Of a stretch of 64,000 nt of DNA, positions 31,181 through 39,705 are shown piece by piece. The notes under the pieces were generated by a model. That model was not told the origin of the DNA. It searched no databases and saw only the letters and a list, made by a program, of their open reading frames with translations. Origin of the DNA: Geobacillus jurassicus NBRC 107829. GTDB lineage: Bacteria; Bacillota; Bacilli; Bacillales; Anoxybacillaceae. The position numbers and the translations under genes are program-made. Every line of letters starts with the position of its first letter. The stretch's first letter is position 1. Location of the stretch: contig NZ_BCQG01000017.1 in the NCBI RefSeq assembly GCF_001544315.1, positions 1 to 64,000 of the forward strand. Reading direction: 5' to 3'.

Positions 31181-31201
31181 TGTGTATTCACACCATGAAA
31201 A

Positions 31202-31231
31202 AATATATCACAACTGTCAGCGGCAAATCAA
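31202..31231 (-). promoter_or_regulatory. Sigma-A promoter for rpsB-tsf
   Basis: TTGATT (31226-31231), 18-nt spacer, TATATT (31202-31207) with a TGn extension. The -35 lies inside an inverted repeat (GGCAAAT/ATTTGCC, 31222-31244) that begins in the swrB stop codon. Confidence 0.7.
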
Positions 31232-31243
31232 GCTGTTATTTGC

Positions 31244-31894
31244 CTATCGGTCCGTTTTTGGCGCAAATTTGAGCAACAGCTCGACTTCCGTTTTCCCTTT
31301 GCCGAGCTGTTTGGCAATCTCTTCGACCGTCGCCCCTTCCGCATATAGGCGGCGGACGAGCTCACTCGCGCCAGCTGGCTGGGTGAATGAAAGTTCAAGC
31401 ACATCCTCAACCACTCCGATGTCCGTCACATAATCCGACGCCGCACCGGCCGCTTCGCCGCTATAGCTTTCCTCGATTTTCTTCTGCCGCTCCTGCCTTG
31501 TCGAGCCTCCTTCGCCAGCTTCGTCTTCCGGCGTGCGCTCCGCCGCCCGCTTTTCAAACCCGGCAGCATGTTTGCCGCTTCCTGCATCCGGCATAGGCGC
31601 CGTTTTTTCTCTGCTCCGCTCCCGGTGCAAACCCGACGCGCCAGCCGCTGCGTTCAGTTGCGCGCCACCTGTTTCCGATGCAGACGGCGGCGAAACGGTC
31701 CGGCTGTCAAGTTCAGCCAAAAAGCGCTCGTTTTCTTCCTTCCAGGCGGCGAGATAAGCGGTCATTGCTTCCTCGAGCTCCTCGGCCCGCCGCTCCGCCT
31801 CGCCAAGCCTCGATAGGCGGAGGAAAAGCAGAATGATCAGCCAAAACGACAAGGCGTGCAGCAACAAACTAATCGTTAACCAAAATGCCGTCAT
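31244..31894 (-). CDS. swrB: SwrB-like swarming motility protein
   Basis: Last gene of the fla/che operon. The 216-residue protein has one N-terminal membrane helix (about residues 2-25), a charged coiled-coil segment, a long Ala/Pro/Ser/Glu-rich variable linker (about 65-150), and a C-terminal helix-turn-helix-like segment, GATVEEIAKQLGKGKTEVEL. B. subtilis SwrB has the same plan and activates assembly of the flagellar export apparatus. I start at the ATG at 31894 (MTAFWLTISL), 10 nt after AAGGA; a GTG at 31903 is too close. The linker is longer than in B. subtilis. Confidence 0.82.
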   Translation of the reverse strand: MTAFWLTISLLLHALSFWLIILLFLRLSRLGEAERRAEELEEAMTAYLAAWKEENERFLAELDSRTVSPPSASETGGAQLNAAAGASGLHRERSREKTAPMPDAGSGKHAAGFEKRAAERTPEDEAGEGGSTRQERQKKIEESYSGEAAGAASDYVTDIGVVEDVLELSFTQPAGASELVRRLYAEGATVEEIAKQLGKGKTEVELLLKFAPKTDR

Positions 31895-31902
31895 GATGTT
31901 CA

Positions 31903-32148
31903 CTATCCTTGAAGGTCGATCGTTTTTCCTTTATAAGGGTGTCCCCCAAAACGGGACGCCTCCCGCTCGAGGCGGGCACTCGTTCGTTTCTCCGTCACCC
32001 GACGGCGCGCACGCTCCGCCCGCTTTTCGCCGGCAGTTGCCATTTGCGCCTGCACCGCATACGAGTGTTGTTGCGTCAAGGCCTGAACCCTTTCCGCATC
32101 GGGCGCTTTCGGCATAACGCTTTGCAACGCTGGCAGCTGGATGTCCAT
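31903..32148 (-). CDS. Small hypothetical protein between sigD and swrB
   Basis: An 81-residue basic protein not present at this position in B. subtilis. It starts MDIQLPALQSVMPKAPDAE, continues with a Gln/Ala- and Arg-rich helical middle (EKRAERARRRVTEKRT), and ends GGHPYKGKTIDLQG. No membrane segment or cysteine. GAGAGGAAG lies upstream of the ATG at 32148; its start overlaps nothing, since sigD ends at 32168, and its stop abuts swrB. The ribosome site and tight packing argue that it is real; the function is unknown, though its place in the operon suggests motility. Confidence 0.75.
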   Translation of the reverse strand: MDIQLPALQSVMPKAPDAERVQALTQQHSYAVQAQMATAGEKRAERARRRVTEKRTSARLEREASRFGGHPYKGKTIDLQG

Positions 32149-32167
32149 CGTTTTTCTTCCTCTCCCC

Positions 32168-32923
32168 TTATTGCTCTTCCGCAAAAAAGCGGCGCAGTTT
32201 CCAAAGCGCTTTCGCGTGAATTTGCGAAATTCTTGATGTCGACAGATGCAAGAGACTCCCGATTTCTGTAAACGTCAGCTCCTCTTTGTAAAACAAACTG
32301 ATGACGAGCTGTTCTTTTTCATTCAGCTGTGCAATGGCTTCAGCCAGCTTTTCGATCATTTCCTGCTTGACAATTTGCTCCTCGGGAAGCGGAGCGCGGT
32401 CGTCGCGAACCGCCAACAGTCCTTCGTCTTCGTCCACAGTCGTCTGCCCGAGCGGCAGCCAATGGGAAAAAAACGTTTCGCTCGCCGCCGCCTGCACTTC
32501 CTCTTCCGTCATCCCGAGCTCAGCGGCGATCTCTTTCGCCGTCACCGATCGCATATGCCGCTGTTCGAGCCGCTCGATGGCTTCCTCAATTTTTTTTGCC
32601 TTATCGCGCATGCTGCGCGGCAGCCAGTCTTCTTTGCGCAAGCCGTCTAAGATGGCGCCGCGGATGCGGAACGAGGCGTACGTGTCGAACTTCAAATCAC
32701 GCGATGGATCAAATTTTTCCAACGCATCGTATAAGCCGACGAGTCCAAGGCTGACGAGCTCGTCCTTCGGCACGGAGCTCGGCAGCGTCGCCGAAAGCCG
32801 CTGCACGTGGTAGAAAACAAGCGGCATATAGCGCTGCACCAGCTCCTCGGCCGCGCGGCGGTCACGGCCGTTGATCCATTCATCCCAGTATTTCCGTTCT
32901 TCTCCTTTTAGCGCGCTTCCCAT
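32168..32923 (-). CDS. sigD: RNA polymerase sigma factor SigD (sigma-28, FliA type)
   Basis: Directs transcription of late flagellar, chemotaxis and autolysin genes. The 251 residues hold region 2 (MPLVFYHVQRL, LGLVGLYDALEKFDPSRDLK, FDTYASFRIRGAILDGLRKE), region 3 (RSVTAKEIAAELGMTEEEV) and region 4 (LNEKEQLVISLFYKEELT and LSTSRISQIHAKALWKLR). Two adjacent ATGs at 32926 and 32923 follow GGGGGAG; I use the second for spacing. Late position in the operon matters in B. subtilis, where it makes SigD level sensitive to transcript length. Confidence 0.96.
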   Translation of the reverse strand: MGSALKGEERKYWDEWINGRDRRAAEELVQRYMPLVFYHVQRLSATLPSSVPKDELVSLGLVGLYDALEKFDPSRDLKFDTYASFRIRGAILDGLRKEDWLPRSMRDKAKKIEEAIERLEQRHMRSVTAKEIAAELGMTEEEVQAAASETFFSHWLPLGQTTVDEDEGLLAVRDDRAPLPEEQIVKQEMIEKLAEAIAQLNEKEQLVISLFYKEELTFTEIGSLLHLSTSRISQIHAKALWKLRRFFAEEQ

Positions 32924-32961
32924 CATTCTCCCCCTTGCCTTGCGGAAACGGCGCATCTCGG

Positions 32962-33456
32962 TCATATTTCCTTTATTTCTTGAGCGGCGGTGCGGATGGA
33001 GAGCACGCCCGTCTGCGGATTAAATTCGATCGTGCGGCCGCTATGGCCCCCGACATCTTCAGCGACGACCGGAATATGAAGTCGCTCAAGCTGCTTTTTC
33101 ACTTCCTCCACATTGCGCGCGCCAATGCGCATCATATCGCCAGCTGTCGAAAATGAAAACATTTGTGCCCCGCCGGCCAGCTTCGCTTTCAGCATCCCTT
33201 TCCGCCCACCGGCGGCCATGACGAGCTGAGCGAGCGCCTCGACCGCCGTATCGGCGTATTTGGCCGCATTGATGACCCCGCCGCGCGCCATCGAGGAGTG
33301 CGGAAGCATGACATGCGCCATGCCGGCAACCGCCTTGCCTGCGTCGTAAATGACGACACCAACGCACGACCCGAGCCCACATGTACGGATGACGTTCGGC
33401 GCTATGACGACCTCCATTTCCGCAATGCCGATTTTGACAGCCTGCGCTGTGCTCAT
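32962..33456 (-). CDS. cheD: Chemoreceptor glutamine deamidase CheD
   Basis: Deamidates receptor glutamines and partners with CheC in adaptation. The 164-residue protein carries the active cysteine in [12 protein letters not shown] and the histidine in [10 protein letters not shown], with [12 protein letters not shown] downstream. It overlaps cheC in an ATGA junction (33453-33456). Confidence 0.95.
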   Translation of the reverse strand: MSTAQAVKIGIAEMEVVIAPNVIRTCGLGSCVGVVIYDAGKAVAGMAHVMLPHSSMARGGVINAAKYADTAVEALAQLVMAAGGRKGMLKAKLAGGAQMFSFSTAGDMMRIGARNVEEVKKQLERLHIPVVAEDVGGHSGRTIEFNPQTGVLSIRTAAQEIKEI

Positions 33457-34091
33457 AGGCCATCCACACCTAGCGCTCGAAAGATGATGGAAAACGAATC
33501 CGGATCAGGAAGAAGAAAGAAATGGCCATTGATGCTTTCATCTGGGCGCCGTTCATCGTAAATGGCCGTGTCAATCAAAATGGCGTAATCGCCGGCGCGC
33601 GACAGCTCAAGCAATCCGAACGACAGCACAGCTCCAATCATGTCGATGGCCAATGCCGGCACGGACGGATGCAAGTTGAGCCGCGTAAAGTCAGCCAATG
33701 CCGACAAATACGAGCCGGCTAAAATGTTGCCGAGCTCCTGAAGCGCCGAGCAGCCAAGCTCATGGGCTTCTCCTTGAAACGAAAACGAGTCATCGCCAAT
33801 CATCCGGCGGACGAACCGCTCAGCCTGCTCCGGCGGCAACACGAAAAACATGTTTCCCGGCGCTTCTCCTTCAATGCGCAAATAGACGCACGCCACCACT
33901 TGTTCCGGTCCGCCGATCAATTCCATCATTTCGGCAAACGTCGCAATTTGAACGCGCGGCACCGCCATTTCAATTTTTTTGTTCAGCAACATCGACAAAG
34001 CCGTCGCCGCGTTGCCGGCGCCGATGTTGCCGATTTCGCGCAAAATGTCAATATGCATCCCCGTCAAGTTGCGAATATCGTCCAATGTCAA
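33453..34091 (-). CDS. cheC: CheY-P phosphatase CheC
   Basis: Removes phosphate from CheY-P and binds CheD. The 212 residues show two copies of the E-x2-N catalytic pattern: [17 protein letters not shown] near the N-terminus and [18 protein letters not shown] near residue 120. I choose a TTG at 34091 as the start ([17 protein letters not shown]), with AGGGGAG closely upstream; the frame remains open to 34340 but that part lies across cheW. A second TTG at 34085 is an alternative. Confidence 0.92.
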   Translation of the reverse strand: MTLDDIRNLTGMHIDILREIGNIGAGNAATALSMLLNKKIEMAVPRVQIATFAEMMELIGGPEQVVACVYLRIEGEAPGNMFFVLPPEQAERFVRRMIGDDSFSFQGEAHELGCSALQELGNILAGSYLSALADFTRLNLHPSVPALAIDMIGAVLSFGLLELSRAGDYAILIDTAIYDERRPDESINGHFFLLPDPDSFSIIFRALGVDGL

Positions 34092-34107
34092 CGCTCCCCT
34101 CCACGGG

Positions 34108-34545
34108 TTATCGGTCGAGCACTTTCGCCAAATCGAGCAAAATGAGGAGCCGATTCTCCACTTTCGCCACGCCGTCAATGTAACTTGCCTCAACGGAGCC
34201 AATTGCCTCTGGCGGCGGTTCGATGCTTTCCGCCGGCAGATCAAGGACATCATTCGCGGCATCGACGATAAGCCCGACTTCAATATCCTCAAAAGCGGCG
34301 ATAATAATCCGCGTCTGCTCCCCATATGGTTCGGAGGCAAACCCGAACCGCTCGCGCAAATCGATGATCGGCGTCACAACACCGCGCAAGTTGATGACTC
34401 CTTTTACATAATGGGCCGTTCCCGGCACACGCGTGATCGGCTGCATTTTCTCGATTGAACGGACATACTGCACCGGCAGAGCATATTCTTCTTCTTTCAG
34501 GCGAAACGCAATCACTTTCCAGTCTGCTTGCACACTGGCCATCAT
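34108..34545 (-). CDS. cheW: Chemotaxis coupling protein CheW
   Basis: Links receptors to CheA in the polar arrays. The 145 residues form the two SH3-like barrels, with EEYALPVQYVRSIEKMQPIT, VKGVINLRGVVTPIIDLR and a C-terminal half ending LLILLDLAKVLDR. ATG at 34545 lies 5 nt after GGAGG; the adjacent ATG at 34542 would also do. It is 84 bases from cheA. Confidence 0.96.
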   Translation of the reverse strand: MMASVQADWKVIAFRLKEEEYALPVQYVRSIEKMQPITRVPGTAHYVKGVINLRGVVTPIIDLRERFGFASEPYGEQTRIIIAAFEDIEVGLIVDAANDVLDLPAESIEPPPEAIGSVEASYIDGVAKVENRLLILLDLAKVLDR

Positions 34546-34629
34546 CCAATCCTCCCCCTTTTTTTTTCGACATGCCACTGAAAACGGCAGATCAACGCCA
34601 TAGGCGCCGCCGCACCGACGTGCCATCTC

Positions 34630-36630
34630 CTACTTCACGAGCGCGTTGCAGTCGATAATCAGCGCCACTCGGCCATCTCCTAAAATCGTCGCCCCCGAAA
34701 TGGCAAAAACAGAAGATAAATAGTTTCCTAGCGACTTTAACACGACTTCCTGCTGCCCGATAAACGAGTCGACCGCCAGAGCCGCCAGTTTTTCCCCTTT
34801 CCGGACGATCACAGCCGCCACCGCATCGCCGTCATCCGTTGCTCCAGGGACAGCGAAGACGTCTTTCAGGCGGACGAGCGACACGATTTTGCCGCGAAAA
34901 TCGATGACCGGCTGATTGTGGGCGGAGAAAATTTCTTCCTTTTTCACCAGCGCCGTCTCAATGATCGATGACAGCGGAATCGCGTACGTTTCCTCGGCAA
35001 TTTGGACGAGCAACACGGAAATGATCGACAATGTGAGCGGCAGCTGAATCGAAAAGAGCGACCCTTTTCCAGGCTGCGAATCGACCGAAACGGTGCCGCC
35101 GAGCGACTCGATCGTGCTTTTGACGACATCCAAACCGACGCCGCGGCCGGAAATGTCAGAAACTTGCTCAGCTGTCGAAAAGCCGGGAGCGAAAATCAAC
35201 TCGTAAATTTGCTGATCGTTCAAATGCTCCGCCGCCTGCGGCGAGACAATGCCGCGGCTGATCGCCTTTTTCAGCACCTTCTCCCGGGAAATGCCGGCGC
35301 CGTCATCCTCGATTTCAATAAAGACATGGTTGCCGCTATGGTACGCTCGCAATTGAACAGTCCCTTCTTCCGGCTTTCCGCGCGCCGCCCGGACGTCCGG
35401 TGCTTCGATGCCGTGGTCGAGCGCATTGCGGATCAAATGGACAAGCGGGTCGCCGATTTCATCAATAACCGTCCGGTCAAGCTCCGTATCCGCTCCGATG
35501 ATGTCAAGGCGCACCCTTTTGCCGAGCTCGCGGGCGAGCTGGCGCACCATGCGCGGGAAGCGGTTGAACACCGTTTCAACCGGCACCATGCGCATATTTA
35601 AAATGATCGTCTGCAAATCGCTCGAGATGCGAGACATCCGCTCAACCGTTTCCGTCAATTCGGCATGGTTGAGTTCGCGGGAAATTTGCTCAAGCCGACC
35701 GCGGTCGATGACCAATTCTTCAAATAAGTTCATCAACCGATCGAGCCGTTCAATGTTGACGCGGATCATTTTCGCCGCCTGTTTCACGGTTTGTTTTTCC
35801 GGCGCCTCCGCTTCACTCTGCACGGTCGCTGCCTGCTCCATAGCGGCCGGTTGTTGGGGCGCAGCCGTTTTCTCGCTTTCCGCCGACGATTCATCGATCG
35901 ATAGCATCGACACCTCGACCTCATCAATTTCGGAAATGCCCATCAGCCGCTTTTGCAGCACATCAGCCGACTCCTTGGACACGACCGTAACGAGAAACTC
36001 CCGATCAAACTGTTCTTCCTCCAGCATCTCGACCGGCGGCGTTGCCTTCACAATTTCCCCGGCTTCATTCAGCTGTTCAAACACCATATAGACGCGCGCC
36101 GCTTTCAACAAGCAGTCATCGCGAAGCCGAACGCGGATTTCGTAGACGGAAAATCCCTGCTCCTTCGCCTGCTCGAGCACGTGGTATTCAAATTCTCCAT
36201 ACGCATGTTCAAGGGGCGGTTGTTCCTTTGCTGCCTGCTTGTTCGGCATCTCCCCTTGCTCGATTCGTTTCAACAGCTCGATTGTTCCCCTTACATCGCG
36301 CGTTCCGTCACCGCCTGCAGCGATGGAACTGATCATCGCCTCCAAATGGTCGACGGCTTCAAAAATGACGTCAAGCAATTCCGGAGTGACAGAAAGCCGC
36401 CGATTGCGGATGCCATCGAGCACGTTTTCCATTTGGTGCGTCAAATTGGCTAAATCTTCAAACCCCATCGTGGCGGACATGCCTTTCAACGTATGGGCCG
36501 AACGGAAAATATCGTTCACCAAAGACATGTCCTCCGGAGTTTTTTCAAGTTCCAACAGCCGCTCGTTGATCGCCTGCAAATGTTCTTTGCTTTCGTCAAT
36601 AAACAAATCCAAATATTGTCTCATGTCCAT
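34630..36630 (-). CDS. cheA: Chemotaxis histidine kinase CheA
   Basis: Autophosphorylating kinase that feeds CheY and CheB. The 666 residues follow the usual order: P1 Hpt domain with the phosphorylated His in RSAHTLKGMSATMGF (about residue 48), P2 response-regulator docking (about 150-250), P3 dimerisation helices (about 290-350), P4 ATPase with HLIRNALDHGIE, DDGAGI and SDISGRGVGLDVV, and P5 CheW-like domain at the end. A Gln/Ala/Glu-rich linker separates P2 from P3. Start at 36630 (MDMRQYLDLF) follows GGGGGAAA. Confidence 0.97.
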   Translation of the reverse strand: MDMRQYLDLFIDESKEHLQAINERLLELEKTPEDMSLVNDIFRSAHTLKGMSATMGFEDLANLTHQMENVLDGIRNRRLSVTPELLDVIFEAVDHLEAMISSIAAGGDGTRDVRGTIELLKRIEQGEMPNKQAAKEQPPLEHAYGEFEYHVLEQAKEQGFSVYEIRVRLRDDCLLKAARVYMVFEQLNEAGEIVKATPPVEMLEEEQFDREFLVTVVSKESADVLQKRLMGISEIDEVEVSMLSIDESSAESEKTAAPQQPAAMEQAATVQSEAEAPEKQTVKQAAKMIRVNIERLDRLMNLFEELVIDRGRLEQISRELNHAELTETVERMSRISSDLQTIILNMRMVPVETVFNRFPRMVRQLARELGKRVRLDIIGADTELDRTVIDEIGDPLVHLIRNALDHGIEAPDVRAARGKPEEGTVQLRAYHSGNHVFIEIEDDGAGISREKVLKKAISRGIVSPQAAEHLNDQQIYELIFAPGFSTAEQVSDISGRGVGLDVVKSTIESLGGTVSVDSQPGKGSLFSIQLPLTLSIISVLLVQIAEETYAIPLSSIIETALVKKEEIFSAHNQPVIDFRGKIVSLVRLKDVFAVPGATDDGDAVAAVIVRKGEKLAALAVDSFIGQQEVVLKSLGNYLSSVFAISGATILGDGRVALIIDCNALVK

Positions 36631-36642
36631 GCCGTTTCCCCC

Positions 36643-37692
36643 TTACTCCCCGATCGATTGAACGATGGCAGCGGCGATGCTGTCAAGCGGCGCGATGACA
36701 TCAACGACGCCAGCCTCGATCGCCGCTCTTGGCATCCCAAAGACAACGGCTGTCTCGCGCGCTTCCGCGATCGCTTTTGTGTTCCCGCTTTCCTTCAGTT
36801 TTTTCACCCCTGCTGTTCCGTCGCTTCCCATTCCGGTCATGATCACCGCGATTTTCCGACATCCGCGAATGGCAGCGAGCGACTCGAACAACACGTCAAC
36901 AGCTGGACGATGGCCAGCACGCGGCGGCGATTCGTCGAAACGGGCTGTCAGCGCGCCGCCTTCTTCGCGAACGATGAGATGGACGCCGCCTGGCGCGATA
37001 TAGGCGGTGCCATTCCGCAGCACTTCCCCGTCTTCCGCCTCCTTGACCGTGATCGCGGCGAGCGCATCAAGCCGATTGGCGAGCGATGCCGTAAATCCTT
37101 TTGGCATATGTTGGACAGCAACGACGGGAGCGGCTAGATCGGGCGGAAGCTGCGTCAGCACCGTCTCGAGCGCGCGCGGGCCACCGGTGGAAGTGCCGAT
37201 CGCGACGATCACCTGTTGCGGCCGCGCGGCTGTTTTAAACGGTGGGCGCCAAGGCGGACGTTGGCGGCGCGGGGCAGTCAAGGCGGCCACGTTCGCTTCG
37301 CTCGCGTGCAGCACTTTGTGAATCAGCTCGTCCTTCACTTTGTACAAATCAAGCGAAATCGGTCCGGACGGCTTGGCAACAAAGTCGACCGCTCCGTACT
37401 GCATAGCGGCGATCGTGTTTTCCGCCCCTTCAGTCGTCGTGCTTGACACCATGACAACCGGCACGGGATGGTCCCGCATGATGCGTTGCAGCGTTTCGAG
37501 CCCGTTCATAACCGGCATTTCCACATCAAGCGTCACGACATCCGGCCTTAGGGCGGCGATGTTATCGAGCGCCTCCCGGCCGTTGCGGGCCGTTCCGATG
37601 ACTTTGAGGCGCGGATGTTCGGACAGAAGGTCGCTGATCCATTTGCGCATAAACGCCGAGTCATCGACGACAAGCACCTTGATCGTCTTCAT
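36643..37692 (-). CDS. cheB: Protein-glutamate methylesterase CheB
   Basis: Demethylates and deamidates chemoreceptors when phosphorylated. The 349 residues have an N-terminal receiver (VVDDSAFMRK, with the phosphoaspartate in TLDVEMPVMNG), a linker, and the esterase domain with catalytic Ser (IGTSTGGPRALE), His (VQHMPKG) and Asp (TGMGSDGTAG). It lies between flhG and cheA as in B. subtilis. Confidence 0.97.
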   Translation of the reverse strand: MKTIKVLVVDDSAFMRKWISDLLSEHPRLKVIGTARNGREALDNIAALRPDVVTLDVEMPVMNGLETLQRIMRDHPVPVVMVSSTTTEGAENTIAAMQYGAVDFVAKPSGPISLDLYKVKDELIHKVLHASEANVAALTAPRRQRPPWRPPFKTAARPQQVIVAIGTSTGGPRALETVLTQLPPDLAAPVVAVQHMPKGFTASLANRLDALAAITVKEAEDGEVLRNGTAYIAPGGVHLIVREEGGALTARFDESPPRAGHRPAVDVLFESLAAIRGCRKIAVIMTGMGSDGTAGVKKLKESGNTKAIAEARETAVVFGMPRAAIEAGVVDVIAPLDSIAAAIVQSIGE

Positions 37693-37702
37693 GATTCCGT
37701 CT

Positions 37703-38569
37703 CTACCTTTCTAGCAAAAGTTGACGCAGCTTCGCAAAAAAGCGGGAAGCCCGCTTCAGCTCTTTTTCTCCTCCCAACGCGTAGCGGCATGCCATTTGGC
37801 GCACGGCTTGGCTCGCCTTCGCCGCCGGATCAAAGAGAACAAACGGCGTTTGCCGAACAACACAGCGTGCGACAGTCCGGTCTTCGGGAACGACGCCAAG
37901 CAAGGCGATGTCTTTATGGAAAAACCGGCTGGCGGCATGTTGCAGGCGCGAAAAGACGCCATATCCTTCCCGCTCGTTGCCGGCGCGGTTGACGATGACG
38001 GAAAATGGCGCCTCGCTGCCGGCGGTGTGCATATATTTCATCATGGCGTACGCATCCGTCATCGCGGTCGGCTCCGGCGTCGTGACGATAAACACATCGT
38101 CGACGGACTTTAAAAAATACAATCGTTCTTCTGAGGCGCCCGCCCCCATATCGAAAATGAGATAATCATATCGCGACGCCAACGTCTGCAGCTCGGCCAA
38201 CAAATAGTCGACAGCAGCTCGGTCGACCGTCAGCCATTGCGCCACGCCCGTCCCTCCAGCGATATACGATAGATGCTCCGGTCCGCTTTTTACCAGCTCT
38301 GCGAGCGGCAGCCGCGCAGAAAACCAATCCGCCAACGTCAATGGCGACGACTGGCCGAGCAAAATGTCGATGTTGCCCATGCCGATGTCCATATCAAGCA
38401 GCAAGACGCGAAACCCAAGCTTTGAGAGCGACAACGAAAAATTGAGTGAAAGGTTTGACTTGCCGACTCCGCCTTTCCCGCTCGTCACCGCGATGGTCCG
38501 CGGCCCCGCCGCCGGCTGGCGCCGGCGGCCCAGCTCATAGCGCAGCCGCTCCGCCTGATCGCTCACCAT
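37703..38569 (-). CDS. flhG: MinD-like flagellar placement ATPase FlhG
   Basis: Controls number and pattern of flagella with FlhF; B. subtilis ylxH. The 288 residues have the short N-terminal FlhF-activating helix (AERLRYELGRR), the deviant Walker A TSGKGGVGKSNLSLN, the IGMGNIDILLG region, and a C-terminal amphipathic end. Its ATG at 38569 lies inside the flhF stop region (7-base overlap), with GGGGTGGAG upstream, so translation is probably coupled. Confidence 0.95.
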   Translation of the reverse strand: MVSDQAERLRYELGRRRQPAAGPRTIAVTSGKGGVGKSNLSLNFSLSLSKLGFRVLLLDMDIGMGNIDILLGQSSPLTLADWFSARLPLAELVKSGPEHLSYIAGGTGVAQWLTVDRAAVDYLLAELQTLASRYDYLIFDMGAGASEERLYFLKSVDDVFIVTTPEPTAMTDAYAMMKYMHTAGSEAPFSVIVNRAGNEREGYGVFSRLQHAASRFFHKDIALLGVVPEDRTVARCVVRQTPFVLFDPAAKASQAVRQMACRYALGGEKELKRASRFFAKLRQLLLER

Positions 38570-39705
38570 TGCTCCACCCCAAACAGCAAATGAACGAGCC
38601 GGTCAACGGACGCTTCCACCATGTCGTCCGGCACGTTTTGCCCGTTCGTGAAATAGGCGGCGGCAAGGCGGCTGTCAAGCAACACATTGACGATCGCTCC
38701 GAACGAGTCGGTCTCATCAAGCTTCGTCACGATCAGCCGATCGATCGGCAGGCGGGAAAAGTGGTTGTAAATCGTTTTCATATCGTCATACTTTCCGGTG
38801 GCAGCGAACACAAGAAACGTTTCCGTCTCGCCGTCGAACTCGAGCGTTTGTTGCAGTTCATCAACGTATTGCGGGTTGCGGAAGTTGCGGCCCGCCGTGT
38901 CGACAAACACGAGATCGCAGCCGGCCAACTTCCGCTTCGCCGTCCGAAAATCGTCGGCATTGTAGCATACTTCCAACGGGGCGGACAAAATGTCGGCGTA
39001 CGTCTTCAACTGGTCGATGGCGGCAATCCGGTACGTGTCCGTCGTGATGAATCCAACTTTTTTCCCTTTCTCAAGCACGGCGCGCCCCGCCATTTTGGCG
39101 AGCGTCGTCGTTTTTCCAACTCCGGTCGGACCGAGCAAAATCATATACTTTTTTTGCTCCGCCGTTTTGACAAACGGAAGCGCCGACAACAGTTCGCGCA
39201 CCGCTTCTTTCGCCCAGACGGCGACCATAGCGGGCGACCGGCCGTCTTTGTCGGCATACCACCGTTCAAGCAGGCGATCCATCACTTGGCGGACGTACAC
39301 ATCCGCCATCCCTTGCCGAACGAGGCGCCGTTCCGCTTCCGCAAGCGGCGGAGGGTAAAGCAGCGAAGACGAGCGGGCGTTGAACTGACGGATGAGCGCC
39401 TTGACTTCCTCGAGTTCACTGGCAAGCGAGCCGTCTTCCTCCCGCTCGGCCGCCGGCAAAGGGGCAAAGGACGCGGCGGCACCTGGCTGACGCGTCAAAG
39501 ACGCGGCGGCATCTGGCTGGCGCGGCGGCAGTGGATCCGGATCGACGCCGGCCAACACTTCGATCTTTTTTTTCGCAAACAGACCGAAAAATCCGCCGGT
39601 CTGCACGACTTTCGAGTGCAAAATGACGGCGTCGCGGCCGAGCTCGGCGCGAACCATTTTCATCGCTTCGTTCATGGACGGAGCGACAAATTTTTTCACT
39701 TTCAT
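38563..39705 (-). CDS. flhF: SRP-type GTPase FlhF
   Basis: Places the flagellum; related to Ffh and FtsY. The 380 residues comprise an N-terminal B domain (MKVKKFVAPSMNEAMKMVR), a variable linker with a 10-residue tandem repeat (RQPDAAASLT, RQPGAAASFA, near 65-85), an N domain, and the G domain with [23 protein letters not shown] and VTKLDETDSFGAI. It overlaps flhA by four bases (ATGA type) and flhG by seven. Confidence 0.96.
   Translation of the reverse strand: MKVKKFVAPSMNEAMKMVRAELGRDAVILHSKVVQTGGFFGLFAKKKIEVLAGVDPDPLPPRQPDAAASLTRQPGAAASFAPLPAAEREEDGSLASELEEVKALIRQFNARSSSLLYPPPLAEAERRLVRQGMADVYVRQVMDRLLERWYADKDGRSPAMVAVWAKEAVRELLSALPFVKTAEQKKYMILLGPTGVGKTTTLAKMAGRAVLEKGKKVGFITTDTYRIAAIDQLKTYADILSAPLEVCYNADDFRTAKRKLAGCDLVFVDTAGRNFRNPQYVDELQQTLEFDGETETFLVFAATGKYDDMKTIYNHFSRLPIDRLIVTKLDETDSFGAIVNVLLDSRLAAAYFTNGQNVPDDMVEASVDRLVHLLFGVEQW

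Noticed and set aside
33453-34340. A longer CheC of 295 residues
   Set aside because: The extra N-terminal part is the cheW coding region read out of frame and has no ribosome site; the TTG at 34091 gives the normal length.
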